Of a stretch of DNA of 64,000 bases, positions 41,007-49,638 are shown in pieces. The position numbers and the translations under genes were made by a program. The stretch covers positions 62,001 through 126,000 of the forward strand of contig NZ_BAAALT010000053.1 in assembly GCF_039528515.1 (NCBI RefSeq). The letters run 5' to 3'. Numbering within the stretch: the stretch's first letter is position 1; each line of letters starts with the position of its first letter. The notes beneath the pieces are model-generated. The model was not told where the DNA came from. It searched no databases and saw only the letters and a program-made list of their open reading frames with translations. The stretch comes from Luedemannella flava (lineage in GTDB: Bacteria; Actinomycetota; Actinomycetes; Mycobacteriales; Micromonosporaceae).

Positions 41007-41678
41007 ATGTCCGATTCGACGTTCCGCCTGCTCATCGTCCCCGGCGTGACCATGGACAAGTGGAGCCGCATGTGGTCGGAGCGGCAGCCGGGGGTGGCGT
41101 TGACGCTGGTTACCGCCGAGGCCGCCGAGGCGGGGTCGGTGCTGACCGAGCGCGCGGACGCCGGGCTCGTCCGGCTGCCGGTCGACCCCGACACGTTCCA
41201 CGCCATCCCGCTGTACACCGAGACGACGGTCGTCGTCGTGGCCCGCGAGCATGTGCTCACCGCGGCCGACGAGCTGACCATTGCCGATCTGGCCGACGAG
41301 ACGGTGCTGCGGCCGCTGGACGACGTGCTCACCTGGGCGCCCGCCAACACCGCCGGCGACCGGCCGCAGACCACGGCCGCCGCCGTCGAGTGGGTGGCCT
41401 CCGAGGCGGGCGTCCTCGTCGTCCCGCAGTCGCTGGCCCGCCTGCACCACCGTAGGGACGTCACCTACCGGGTCCTCACCGACGCCCCGACCTCCTCGGT
41501 CGGGCTCGTCTGGCCGCGCGACGGGCATACCGACCTGGTCGAGGAGATGATCGGCATCGTCCGTGGCCGCACCGCGAACAGCACGCGCGGCCGGACCGAG
41601 CCGACCCCGAAGCTGCCGCCGGCGAAGGCCAGGGCCGGCGCAGACCGGCGCACGCCGCCGCGCCGGCGCGGCAGATAG
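41007..41678 (+). CDS. LysR-type substrate-binding domain protein lacking a DNA-binding domain
   Basis: 223 residues. FRLLIVPGVTMDKWSRMW to VVVAREHVLTAADELTIADL and WVASEAGVLVVPQSLARL match a LysR effector-binding fold, but the first 60-residue helix-turn-helix is absent and there is no space for one. The tail (from about 195) is Arg/Pro-rich and disordered. It may bind a small ligand and act through another protein, such as the divergent DUF5997 partner. The start is ATG at 41007. Confidence 0.75.
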   Translation: MSDSTFRLLIVPGVTMDKWSRMWSERQPGVALTLVTAEAAEAGSVLTERADAGLVRLPVDPDTFHAIPLYTETTVVVVAREHVLTAADELTIADLADETVLRPLDDVLTWAPANTAGDRPQTTAAAVEWVASEAGVLVVPQSLARLHHRRDVTYRVLTDAPTSSVGLVWPRDGHTDLVEEMIGIVRGRTANSTRGRTEPTPKLPPAKARAGADRRTPPRRRGR

Positions 41679-41680
41679 CG

Positions 41681-42123
41681 CTATCCGGCGGGCATCTCGT
41701 CCTCGGCCGGGGCGCACACCTTCCAGACGCCGTCCCCGCGACGGAGGAACAGCGTGAAGTCCGGCTGCCGTGGGCGGACGTCGACAGGCGGCATGGCGGC
41801 GATCGCTTCGTCCGCGCGGCCCAGATCCGCGAGAGTTACGGCGAGAGAGTCTTCGTCGCCGTCCACCATCCGGTGTCCGCGAACGGGCGGAGCAGGCCGA
41901 CCGCCGCGTCGCCCTGACCCTCGTCACACAGCAGCCGTGCCATGGCGACCACGCAGGTCCACTCGCCCTCACCGGCGAGCCGCCGCACCACGTCGACGTG
42001 CCCGTACTCGATGAGACGTGTCACCACATCCTTCGGGATCCAGTGGCGTCGGTCGAGCACGGCGGCGGAGTCCGCGACGATGAACTGTAGGGCGGCGTTG
42101 ACAGTGATCGTTTTCCTGGTCAT
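41681..42123 (-). pseudogene. Frameshifted repeat protein
   Basis: One frame encodes FIVADSAAVLDRRHWIPKDV to ADTGWWTATKTLS before a stop. The next frame continues directly with VTLADLGRADEAIAAMPPVD to LFLRRGDGVWKV and ends at 41681. A one-base loss near 41860 would reconnect them into one protein of about 145 residues with tetratricopeptide-like helices (AVGLLRPFADTG, GRADEAIAAM). It could also be a sequencing error. Confidence 0.55.
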
Positions 42124-42132
42124 GCTCGCGCC

Positions 42133-42576
42133 ATGTCAGCTCGGACACCCCTCGCCGTAGCCATCAGGACGGTGTTCGCCTGGAACGCGCTGTTCCTGGT
42201 CGCGCTCTACGTCTGGTGCGGCGTCTCGATCGCGACCATGTCGGCGAGCGCCGGGATGGGCGAGGTTGTTCCGTACTTCCTGTTCGTCTTCGGCACGCTG
42301 GTCATCGGACTGTGCCTGGCCGTCGCCGTCGTCGTGGTGACGCTGGCGCTGCGGCCGCCGGCCCGGGTGCGCAGTGTGGTCGGCCTGGGAACGGGTGCCG
42401 CGTTCGGGACGTATGTGTTCCTCGCCGGCCTGGTCGGCACCCTCTGGTCGGTCGGTGGCCTGCTCTCCGACACGGGCGTGACCGACGCGACGTGGGTGAC
42501 CTACCTGGTCGTCAGCCTCGTCGCGGGCGTGACGACCGTCGTGCTGACCGTGCGGACGGTCCGTCGGCGGGCCTGA
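42133..42576 (+). CDS. Small integral membrane protein
   Basis: 147 residues with four predicted membrane helices (about 10-35, 43-72, 80-105, 113-140). No recognised family signature is visible. The start is ATG at 42133. It is convergent with the AEC transporter. Confidence 0.65.
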   Translation: MSARTPLAVAIRTVFAWNALFLVALYVWCGVSIATMSASAGMGEVVPYFLFVFGTLVIGLCLAVAVVVVTLALRPPARVRSVVGLGTGAAFGTYVFLAGLVGTLWSVGGLLSDTGVTDATWVTYLVVSLVAGVTTVVLTVRTVRRRA

Positions 42577-42579
42577 CCG

Positions 42580-43497
42580 CTACGTCACGACGAACAGCCA
42601 GGCGGTGACCGTCACGGCGTACGCGAAGGTGGCGAACACGATCGTCGCCGTGGCCTCACCCTGGTGGGACCTGTAGCGGCCCGCGAACAGGAGCACGTTC
42701 GCGCCGGTCGGCAGGGCCGCGCACAGCACCGCGATGGTCAGCGGCAGGCCGCGCAGCCCGACCAGCCAGGCCGTGGTGAGCACCAGCAGCGGGTGCACGA
42801 CCAGTTTGGTCAGCGCCAGGCCCGCCGCCGTCCGGCCGGAGCCGCGCAGCCCGTACTGCTGGAGGCTGAGACCGATGGTGACCAGGCTGAGCGGGACGAC
42901 CGCGACGCCCAGGCCGGCCAGCACGTCGTCGATCACGCCCGGGATCGGCAGGCCGGTCGCGTGGTAGGCGAGGCCGAGCAGGATCGGCAGCGTCACCGGG
43001 TGGATGAGGCTGCGCCGCACGGTCTGCCCGATCAGCGACCGCCCGTCGTTGCGGCTGATCTCGGCGAGCACCGTGGCCGTGGTCAGCAGGATGACCGCGT
43101 GCAGGCTGATCAGCGCGATGTGCAGGGTCAGCCCCGCGGTGCCGAACAGCGCCGTGACCACCGGGATGCCGAGCTGCACCATGTTGCTGAACGTCACCGA
43201 GAGGCCCCGCACGACCGGCCCCACCCCGTCGCCCCCGCGCCATTTCTGCCACCCGTAAACCCCCAACATCAGGAGTACGGTCGGCACGAAGTAGACCGCG
43301 AGCATCCGCCACGGCAGCGTGGCCAGCGACACCCCGGCCATCGTCCGGAACAGCAGCGCCGGCGCGAAGATATTGAACGTCGCGGCGCTGAGCGTCTCGG
43401 CCGCGTTCGGCCCGACCACGCCGGCGCGTCCGGCCGCGAACCCGATCGCGATCACCGCGAAGATCGCGACCAGCTTCAGCAGCAGGTCGGTGGACAC
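42580..43497 (-). CDS. AEC-family (auxin efflux carrier-like) transporter
   Basis: 305 residues with about ten membrane helices in two bundles (LLLKLVAIFAVIAIGFAAGR, TFNIFAPALLFRTMAG, HPVTLPILLGLAYHATG, LPTGANVLLFAGRY). AEC carriers move organic acids or similar anions across the membrane; the substrate is unknown. GTG 43497 was chosen; an ATG at 43536 would add 13 residues. It is divergent from the sigma factor gene. Confidence 0.88.
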   Translation of the reverse strand: MSTDLLLKLVAIFAVIAIGFAAGRAGVVGPNAAETLSAATFNIFAPALLFRTMAGVSLATLPWRMLAVYFVPTVLLMLGVYGWQKWRGGDGVGPVVRGLSVTFSNMVQLGIPVVTALFGTAGLTLHIALISLHAVILLTTATVLAEISRNDGRSLIGQTVRRSLIHPVTLPILLGLAYHATGLPIPGVIDDVLAGLGVAVVPLSLVTIGLSLQQYGLRGSGRTAAGLALTKLVVHPLLVLTTAWLVGLRGLPLTIAVLCAALPTGANVLLFAGRYRSHQGEATATIVFATFAYAVTVTAWLFVVT

Positions 43498-43543
43498 GGC
43501 AGGCGAGCCTACCGTGTCGTACCCCGTGGTTAGCATCGCGACC

Positions 43544-44506
43544 GTGACGGTGAGCGCGCGGGTGACGGACGATCTGGAGACCTATCGGCGGGAGCTGACG
43601 GGCTACTGCTACCGGATGCTCGGGTCGGGGTTCGACGCCGACGACGCGGTGCAGGAGACGATGCTGCGCGCCTGGCAGGCGCAGGAGCGGTTCGAGGGTC
43701 GCTCCAGCGTGCGGGTCTGGCTCTACCGGATCGCCACGAACGTGTGCCTCGACATGCTGCGCGGCCGGCGCCGCCGGGCACTGCCCATGGAGCTGGGGCC
43801 GGCCGTGGACGCGGTCCCCGCGGTGTTGGACCTGCTGCCAGCGGGCTCCTGGGTGTCGCCGATCGCGGACGAGCGGGTCCTGCCCGTCGGCGCCGACCCC
43901 GCCGAGCTGTTCGAGGCCCGCGAGAGTGTGCGGCTGGCGTTCGTCGCGGCGCTGCAGGCCCTGCCTGCCCGGCAGCGCGCCGCGCTGATCCTCTGCGACG
44001 TGCTGCGCTGGCCGGCAGTCGAGGCCGCCGCCCTGCTGGAGACCAGCGTGGCCGCCGTCAACAGCGCGCTGCAGCGCGCCCGAGGGGTGTTGCCGGCCGC
44101 GCGGGCCGCCCAGCCGGACCTGGGTAAAGCGGAGCGGGACCTCGTGGCCCGTTTCGTCGACGCGTTCCAGCGCTACGACATCGACACCCTCGTGACACTG
44201 CTGCACGACGACGCGATCCACGCCATGCCGCCGTACGCGCTGTGGTTGCGCGGCGCCGACAGCATCGGCCGGTTCCTGCTCGGCCCCGGCGCCGAGTGCC
44301 GCGGCTCGCGCCTGGTGCCCACGTCGGCGAACGGCGCGCCCGCCTTCGGGCAGTACCGGCCGGACCCGGACGGCGGTCACAGGCCCTGGTCGCTGCAGGT
44401 CCTCGAGGTCGTCGACGGCCGGGTCGCCGAGATCCACGCCTTCCTCGACACCGCCGAGCTGTACCCGGCGTTCGGCCTGCCGGATCACCTGCCGCCGCAC
44501 CGATGA
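43544..44506 (+). CDS. ECF-type sigma factor with C-terminal SnoaL-like domain
   Basis: 320 residues. Region 2 is ELTGYCYRMLGSGFDADDAVQETMLRAWQAQERFEG, region 4 is LPARQRAALILCDVLRWPAVEAAALLETSVAAVNSALQRAR, and the last about 140 residues form an NTF2/SnoaL-like fold (DLVARFVDAFQRYDIDTLVTLLHDDAIHAMPPYALWLRG). This is the SigG/SigJ-like ECF type in which the fused domain controls activity instead of an anti-sigma factor. The start may be GTG 43544 or 43550, and no ribosome binding site is visible. It reads into the DUF899 gene 67 bases downstream. Confidence 0.88.
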   Translation: MTVSARVTDDLETYRRELTGYCYRMLGSGFDADDAVQETMLRAWQAQERFEGRSSVRVWLYRIATNVCLDMLRGRRRRALPMELGPAVDAVPAVLDLLPAGSWVSPIADERVLPVGADPAELFEARESVRLAFVAALQALPARQRAALILCDVLRWPAVEAAALLETSVAAVNSALQRARGVLPAARAAQPDLGKAERDLVARFVDAFQRYDIDTLVTLLHDDAIHAMPPYALWLRGADSIGRFLLGPGAECRGSRLVPTSANGAPAFGQYRPDPDGGHRPWSLQVLEVVDGRVAEIHAFLDTAELYPAFGLPDHLPPHR

Positions 44507-44573
44507 TTCAGCGACCGCCCGATCGTCGGTATCTGCGCAACGTCTGAACGACACGACGCAGAGAGGTTCGATC

Positions 44574-45323
44574 ATGGCTTTGCCCACAGTGGTGTCCCGC
44601 GACGAGTGGCTGACGGCCCGCAAGGAGCTGCTCGCCCGCGAGAAGCAGCTGACCCGGGCGCGCGACGCGCTCAACACCGCCCGCCGCGAGCTGCCGATGG
44701 TGCGGATAGACAAGCACTACGTCTTCGAAGGCCCGGACGGGCCTGCCCGCCTGTCGGACCTCTTCGCGGGGATGCGGCAGCTCATCGTCCAGCACGTCAT
44801 GTTCGGCCCCGACTGGGACGCCGCGTGCCCCTCGTGCACGGCCGGCATCAACGAGCTCTCCGACGGCCTGTTCAACAACCTCCGCAACCGCCGGACCCGG
44901 TACGTCCTGGTGTCCCGCACCCCGCTCGACAAGATCGAGAAGTACCGCACGGAGAAGGGCTGGACGGTGCCCTGGTACTCGTCGTTGGGGTCGGATTTCA
45001 ACTACGACTTCCACGTGACCATCGACGCGTCGGTCCGGCCGGTCATGTTCAACTACCGGGGGCCGGAGGAGTTGCAGACGCACGGCATGGAGTGGCTGCT
45101 CGACACCGCCAACCAGCCGTCGGAGCAGCCCGGCCTGAGCTGCTTCCTCCGCGACGGCGACGACATCTTCCACACGTACTCGACGTTCGGGCGCGGCACG
45201 GAGGCGGGCGGCGGCGCGTACGGGCTGCTCGATCTGACCGCGCTCGGGCGGCAGGAGGAGTGGGAGGAGCCGAAGGGGCGCGTCGAACACGCCCGCCGCT
45301 CGGCCCCGGACTTCACCGAGTAG
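44574..45323 (+). CDS. DUF899 thioredoxin-like protein
   Basis: 249 residues with EWLTARKELLAREKQLTRARDAL, the CPSC motif in the first half (PDWDAACPSCTAGINEL), YVLVSRTPLDKIEKYRTEKGWTVPWYSS and DIFHTYSTFGRGTEA. It has a thioredoxin-like fold and unknown function; family members often sit beside ECF sigma factors, as here. GAGAGG precedes ATG 44574. Confidence 0.85.
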   Translation: MALPTVVSRDEWLTARKELLAREKQLTRARDALNTARRELPMVRIDKHYVFEGPDGPARLSDLFAGMRQLIVQHVMFGPDWDAACPSCTAGINELSDGLFNNLRNRRTRYVLVSRTPLDKIEKYRTEKGWTVPWYSSLGSDFNYDFHVTIDASVRPVMFNYRGPEELQTHGMEWLLDTANQPSEQPGLSCFLRDGDDIFHTYSTFGRGTEAGGGAYGLLDLTALGRQEEWEEPKGRVEHARRSAPDFTE

Positions 45324-45924
45324 GGCGCGCGACCGCCGAGGCCGAGTTCAAGGCGGCGCTCGACGCGTGGAAGGCGGACATCGGGCTGCCGGATGACTGA
45401 ACGTCGTTCGGGACGTCGAACACGGACCAGCAGATGTCGTTGCGCAGCCGTTGGTCGTCGAGAACGAGGTCGCGGATCGCCGGCGGGAGCTGGGCCTGCT
45501 GCCAGCGGCACTCCCGTTGGCCGGCGGCCTCGCTCTCGCTGGGCGGCACGGCGGCGCGGACGGCCTTGATCGCATAGGCCGCCGCGCCGAGTTCGTGCGC
45601 GGCCACGTGCGCGACGACCGCTGCCTGGCCGGCGGCGTACGCGGCGTGCCGTGCCGCCCCACGCAGGTCCCTGGCCGCACCCATGGCGTGACCGCCCGCC
45701 GTGCGCGCCTGCGTCATCGGGACCTCACCGCGCGCCCAGGCACGGACGGACTCGATCGCCTCCCGCGGTCGCCGGTCGTGCGGCCGCACTGCCGCGAACA
45801 GGTGCAGGACATGCTCGGCGCAGGTCGCCGCCCACAGGGCCAGCAGGTGATGATCCGGATCGGTGAGGGTCCCCCCACGACGGATCGTGATGAAGCGGGG
45901 GTCCCGGACCTTCGGAAGGATCAT
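45313..45924 (-). CDS. Putative immunity protein-like (Imm5-like) helical protein
   Basis: 203 residues, Ala-rich helical. HHLLALWAATCAEHVLHLFAAVRP, RAWARGEVPMTQART, AAYAAGQAAVVAHVAAHELGAAAYAI and RDLVLDDQRLRNDICWSVFD match proteins annotated as putative immunity proteins. Relatives normally stop at SVFD; this one runs another about 30 residues antisense to non-coding sequence. No polymorphic toxin is seen nearby, so the immunity label should not be taken as function. It overlaps the convergent DUF899 gene by 11 bases. Confidence 0.65.
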   Translation of the reverse strand: MILPKVRDPRFITIRRGGTLTDPDHHLLALWAATCAEHVLHLFAAVRPHDRRPREAIESVRAWARGEVPMTQARTAGGHAMGAARDLRGAARHAAYAAGQAAVVAHVAAHELGAAAYAIKAVRAAVPPSESEAAGQRECRWQQAQLPPAIRDLVLDDQRLRNDICWSVFDVPNDVQSSGSPMSAFHASSAALNSASAVARPTR

Positions 45925-46159
45925 GGTCGGGCACTCCTTACGCTGCGACCGCGTTCTTAGCCGACCTTACGGACACATTCGACGACGGTGCAAAGCCGGT
46001 TATCTCGTCGCGGCGTCGCGACGGTTGTCGGTATCGTGGCCCGGCCGGCCGCGGGACTCCGGTGCGACTTCCGGAACCCGCCTCTGAAGCGATGCTTCGC
46101 AGTTCGTGCCGCCATTCCCCGGCCGGCGCCGCGGCACCCGTGGGAGGTTGGTGGCGGTG

Positions 46160-47587
46160 ATGTCGCAGGCGGACCGGGTCGCGTGCGAGGACGTGGTCAT
46201 GTTCGTCAACGCCGCGATCGCGTCGACGGGCCAGCGTGAGTTCCGCTCCACTGCCGCCGAACAGCGTCTGTCGCTGGACTTCCTGCACGAGTACGTCCTG
46301 GGTAACTACCGCGACCTGTACACGGCGACGCTCGCCCTCGACATCAACGACCGCAACGCCGCCATGGTCGTGACGAACCTGCTGCGCACGGCGCGGTCCG
46401 CGACGGCCGGCCAGCGGGCGGTGGAGGGGCGGCTGATCGCGGCGCGACTGCGTACGCTGCCGCCGCAGCGGGTGTACGCCGCGTTCCGTGACCTGCGCCG
46501 GCACGGCGTCAACAACCGGCGCACCCGGGCGATCATGCGGGACTGGGTGAACGCCCGGCCCGACCCGGCCTTCGACGCGGTCAAGTACCGCCGATCGCTG
46601 TCCGTCGTCGCCCGGCACGCCCACCTGGCGCTGCCCGCCGAGGTGGGCACGGTCCTGTTCGACTGGCGCCGGCCGAAGCGCTACGACACGCCCCTGCTCG
46701 AGTCCTGGCGGCGCGCCCACTACGAGCAGCGCGCCCTGTACGACCTGCCGTACACCGTCGCCGAAGGGCTCGCCGCGCGGCACGGTATCGACCGCAGGCG
46801 CTTCCTGACGGGCATCGCGCCGAAGCTCACCGACACCGAGCGCCTGCGGCTGCAGGCGAGCGCCGAGCGGCACCGGGCCGACGCGGTCACCATGGACCTC
46901 GCCACGGCGCCGCTGACCCGACTGGCCACCTACGTCCTGTCGCTGTCGCGGCCCGAGCGAGTCCGGCGCCGCGACGAGCTGACCGACGCGCTGCGCGCGG
47001 CCGCCCGGCGGGCGGCCCGCCGGCAGGCGGGCACCTGGGGCCGGGTCGTCGCCGTCCTCGACGACAGCTACTCCGCCGCCGGCTCCGGCACCAAGCGCCG
47101 CCGGCCGCTCGCCGTCGCCCTGGCCACCCATTACCTGTTGGAGGTGCTCGCCACCGAGTACGCCGGCCTGTGGCTGACCCACCGGGGCGACCCGCTGCTC
47201 GTACACCCGCTGGGTGCCACCAATCTGGGCGAGCGTCTCCTCGACGGCCTCGAGCGCCGTCCCGAACGGCTCGTCATCGTCTCCGACGGCTGGGACAACG
47301 CCCCGCCCGGCGCGGCCGCCGAGGTGCTGCGCGTGTGGGCCACCCGCCTGGACCCCCACCGGGCCACGGACGTCGTGCACCTCAACCCGGTGTACGACGC
47401 CGACACGTTCGACGTGCGCCGCCTCGCGCCGACCGTGGCGACCGTCGGTATCCGCGACGCCGAGGACGCCCCGGCGCTGATCGAGCTGGCCCGCTTCGCC
47501 ACCGGCCAGGCCAACTTCGCCGAGCTGCGTCGCCACCTCGCCGACCGGGTCGAGCGCTTCCTCGTCGCGTCGGAGGTCGCGCCGTGA
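46160..47587 (+). CDS. TROVE/Ro60-like protein with von Willebrand A domain
   Basis: 475 residues. The N-terminal about 280 residues are a helical-repeat region resembling TROVE (YRDLYTATLALDINDRNAAMVV, LRTLPPQRVYAAFRDLRRHGVN, RRTRAIMRDWVNARP). The C-terminal about 170 are a vWA domain with the MIDAS motif DDSYS (in VVAVLDDSYSAAGSG) and RLVIVSDGWDNAPPG. Ro60/Rsr rings bind Y RNA and misfolded RNA in quality control. It is coupled by GTGA to an ARPP-2-like gene. Start codons at 46151, 46157 or 46160 share the GGAGG at 46143-46147. The TROVE call is from pattern, not alignment. Confidence 0.7.
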   Translation: MSQADRVACEDVVMFVNAAIASTGQREFRSTAAEQRLSLDFLHEYVLGNYRDLYTATLALDINDRNAAMVVTNLLRTARSATAGQRAVEGRLIAARLRTLPPQRVYAAFRDLRRHGVNNRRTRAIMRDWVNARPDPAFDAVKYRRSLSVVARHAHLALPAEVGTVLFDWRRPKRYDTPLLESWRRAHYEQRALYDLPYTVAEGLAARHGIDRRRFLTGIAPKLTDTERLRLQASAERHRADAVTMDLATAPLTRLATYVLSLSRPERVRRRDELTDALRAAARRAARRQAGTWGRVVAVLDDSYSAAGSGTKRRRPLAVALATHYLLEVLATEYAGLWLTHRGDPLLVHPLGATNLGERLLDGLERRPERLVIVSDGWDNAPPGAAAEVLRVWATRLDPHRATDVVHLNPVYDADTFDVRRLAPTVATVGIRDAEDAPALIELARFATGQANFAELRRHLADRVERFLVASEVAP

Positions 47588-48756
47588 GCACCGGGATCGC
47601 ACTCACCGGGCTGACGGTCGCGCCCGCCCAGACGTGGGGCGGGGTGCGCCTCGTCCCGCTGCTGCGCGCCGACCCCATCAGCGACCTCCGCCTGCACGCC
47701 CGCCTCTACGAGGACTGGTTGTCGGTGGTGCGGACCGCGCCGCGCCGGGCGTACCTGTCGTTCGTCCCGCACGCGTTCGTGGCGACCTGGACCACCGACG
47801 CCACCCCTGCCGCCGCCTACGGCACCCAACTGCTCGACACGGGCACGCCCACGGCGATGACGCTGGCGTTCCGTCGCCGGATGGCCCGCCGCGAGGACAG
47901 GCAGCGGCTGCGGTTCCTGCCCCTGCACATGGCCATGGAGGGCTACCTGGCGCTGCAGTTCGGTGGCCCCACCATCGCGTGGCAGGAGTGGACCCGCCAG
48001 GCCGTCACCCGTGGCCTGTCGCCCCGGGTCGAGGCCAGCTACTCCGGTGCGGCCATCGCCGGTCTCGACGACGCCCTCCGTGTTTTCGAGATCCACCCCG
48101 ACCAGTGCGGCATGATGCTCTACGTCGCCGACGCCCTCGCCGCCGCGTTCGTCGTCCCCCATCCCGACGACTACCGGGCGCTGCACCCCACCCTGTTGCA
48201 GGACTTCTACGGCGAACTGATCTTCCACTACGCCTACCTGTACGCGGCCGTACCCGAGTTCGCCGCCCGGCTCGACGACAGCCGGGTCGACAGCGTCGCC
48301 GATCTGCGTGCGCAGCTCGCCCGGGCCCGCGCCGACTGGGCGGCGTTCCACGACCTCATGGCCGGAGGGCTGCTGGCGACCGGGCCCCTGACGGTCACGC
48401 CGGTGCAGCGGATGGGCAGGTACACGCTGTCCCGGTTCGTGCCCGCCTTCGACCCCCACGCAGAGAACCACGTCGGCGAGACGATCACCGACGACGCCGG
48501 CCGGCTCGCGTACCTCAAGACGTTCCGACTGTCGGCGGCGCAGGCCAAGCGCGGCCATCTGCTGTCCCAGCTCGCGGCGCACGACTGGGACCTCGACGCG
48601 ACCGCCGCGGCCCTCGGGACCGACCGGGACGGGCTGGTCCAGCGCCTTGACCGCAGCGGTTTCGGTCACCTGCTCCGGCCCGACATCCTCGACGCCTGCC
48701 GCAACCGCGCCCGCAACCTACGCGCTCGCCGCACCGGCGAAGCGGAGCGCGGCTAG
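47584..48756 (+). CDS. ARPP-2-like protein
   Basis: 390 residues without signal peptide or membrane segment. Its LTGLTVAPAQTWGGVRLVPLLR start, RAYLSFVPHAFVATWTTDATPAAAYGTQL and FLPLHMAMEGYLALQFGGP match what I recall as the ARPP-2 domain, linked by gene neighbourhoods to ADP-ribosyl glycohydrolases and RNA processing. The C-terminus (GETITDDAGRLAYLKTFRLSAAQAKRGHLL, then RSGFGHLL) has a helix-turn-helix-like end. It is translationally coupled to the TROVE-vWA gene, so they likely act together. Biochemistry is unknown. Confidence 0.6.
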   Translation: MSTGIALTGLTVAPAQTWGGVRLVPLLRADPISDLRLHARLYEDWLSVVRTAPRRAYLSFVPHAFVATWTTDATPAAAYGTQLLDTGTPTAMTLAFRRRMARREDRQRLRFLPLHMAMEGYLALQFGGPTIAWQEWTRQAVTRGLSPRVEASYSGAAIAGLDDALRVFEIHPDQCGMMLYVADALAAAFVVPHPDDYRALHPTLLQDFYGELIFHYAYLYAAVPEFAARLDDSRVDSVADLRAQLARARADWAAFHDLMAGGLLATGPLTVTPVQRMGRYTLSRFVPAFDPHAENHVGETITDDAGRLAYLKTFRLSAAQAKRGHLLSQLAAHDWDLDATAAALGTDRDGLVQRLDRSGFGHLLRPDILDACRNRARNLRARRTGEAERG

Positions 48757-48786
48757 GCTGCGCCCAAGATCGGGTACGCTCCCCAG

Positions 48787-49620
48787 ATGGTTGTCGCCCG
48801 CCGCGTTCCGTGCGGCATCGACCGGGACGTTCTGATGCGGTGCTACGGCTACCGGTTCACCTCGGCAGGCACGATCAAGGCAGCCGACCCGTCCGACGCA
48901 CCCGCCGACCTCGCCGCTGCCCGCGACGCCGGGTGGCCGGTGCGCCACATCGACCGGTGGAGCGCGCGTGAGGTGGTCGAGCGGGCCGTTGAGGCTGCGG
49001 ACAGGTTGCACGAGGACGCGGTGCTCGCGGCGTTCGTCGCCGGGCTGGGCAGTGCCCCGCGCGGACGCCAGACGATCATTTCGTACGGTTGGGCGCGTTT
49101 CCTCGGCGCCCCGGCCCGGCAAGCGGGTGGGGTGCCCGACTGCGGTCTCTATCCGACAGCGGATGTCGATGTGACGGAGGTGCTGCTGCGGCTGTCGCTG
49201 GGCTGGGCATGGAACGAGATTCCTGTTCGCTACCTGCCGGACCTCGAGGCCGCGGCCAGCGAAGGGCTGCCCGAGCCGGACGCGGCCGACCGTGCACGGC
49301 TGCGCGCCCTGCTGGACCTCGTCAGGTCGGCACCTGCCGGAACGACACCGGGTGGACTGGAGAAACTGCTGGCTCAGGCGAAGCTCGTGCCCGGCACCGA
49401 CAAATACCAGCGGTACGGCATTCTGATCGGCCTTTCGGAGTTCGGGGTGCTCCCGAGTCCGGCCCTGTCACCGATGTGGGACCGGTTCATCCCCACCGTC
49501 GAACGGCACGCGGCGTCGCGGGGGCTGCGGGGCGCGCCGCGCTCAGACATACCTGTCCCGCTGGCGGGGTGGCGGGGCGGTCTCGACGAGCGCCGCGCGG
49601 CACGCCTGCTGGCGGTGTGA
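48787..49620 (+). CDS. Hypothetical protein downstream of the TROVE-vWA/ARPP-2 pair
   Basis: 277 residues, soluble. IISYGWARFLGAP, PTADVDVTEVLLRLSLGWAW and DKYQRYGILIGLSEFGVLPS stand out, but I do not recognise a family. It is 30 bases downstream of the ARPP-2-like gene and on the same strand, so it may be a third cistron. The start is ATG at 48787; no strong ribosome binding site. Confidence 0.6.
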   Translation: MVVARRVPCGIDRDVLMRCYGYRFTSAGTIKAADPSDAPADLAAARDAGWPVRHIDRWSAREVVERAVEAADRLHEDAVLAAFVAGLGSAPRGRQTIISYGWARFLGAPARQAGGVPDCGLYPTADVDVTEVLLRLSLGWAWNEIPVRYLPDLEAAASEGLPEPDAADRARLRALLDLVRSAPAGTTPGGLEKLLAQAKLVPGTDKYQRYGILIGLSEFGVLPSPALSPMWDRFIPTVERHAASRGLRGAPRSDIPVPLAGWRGGLDERRAARLLAV

Positions 49621-49638
49621 GCAGTTCGCGCTCCGAGG

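Noticed and set aside
44507..44573. Fourteen-codon open frame between the sigma factor and the DUF899 gene
   Set aside because: No ribosome binding site of its own and no recognisable content; it is more likely just leader sequence.
45925..46159. Possible Y RNA gene upstream of the TROVE-like protein
   Set aside because: There is GC-rich pairing but no tRNA-like T-loop or conserved Y-RNA stem that I can identify by eye.
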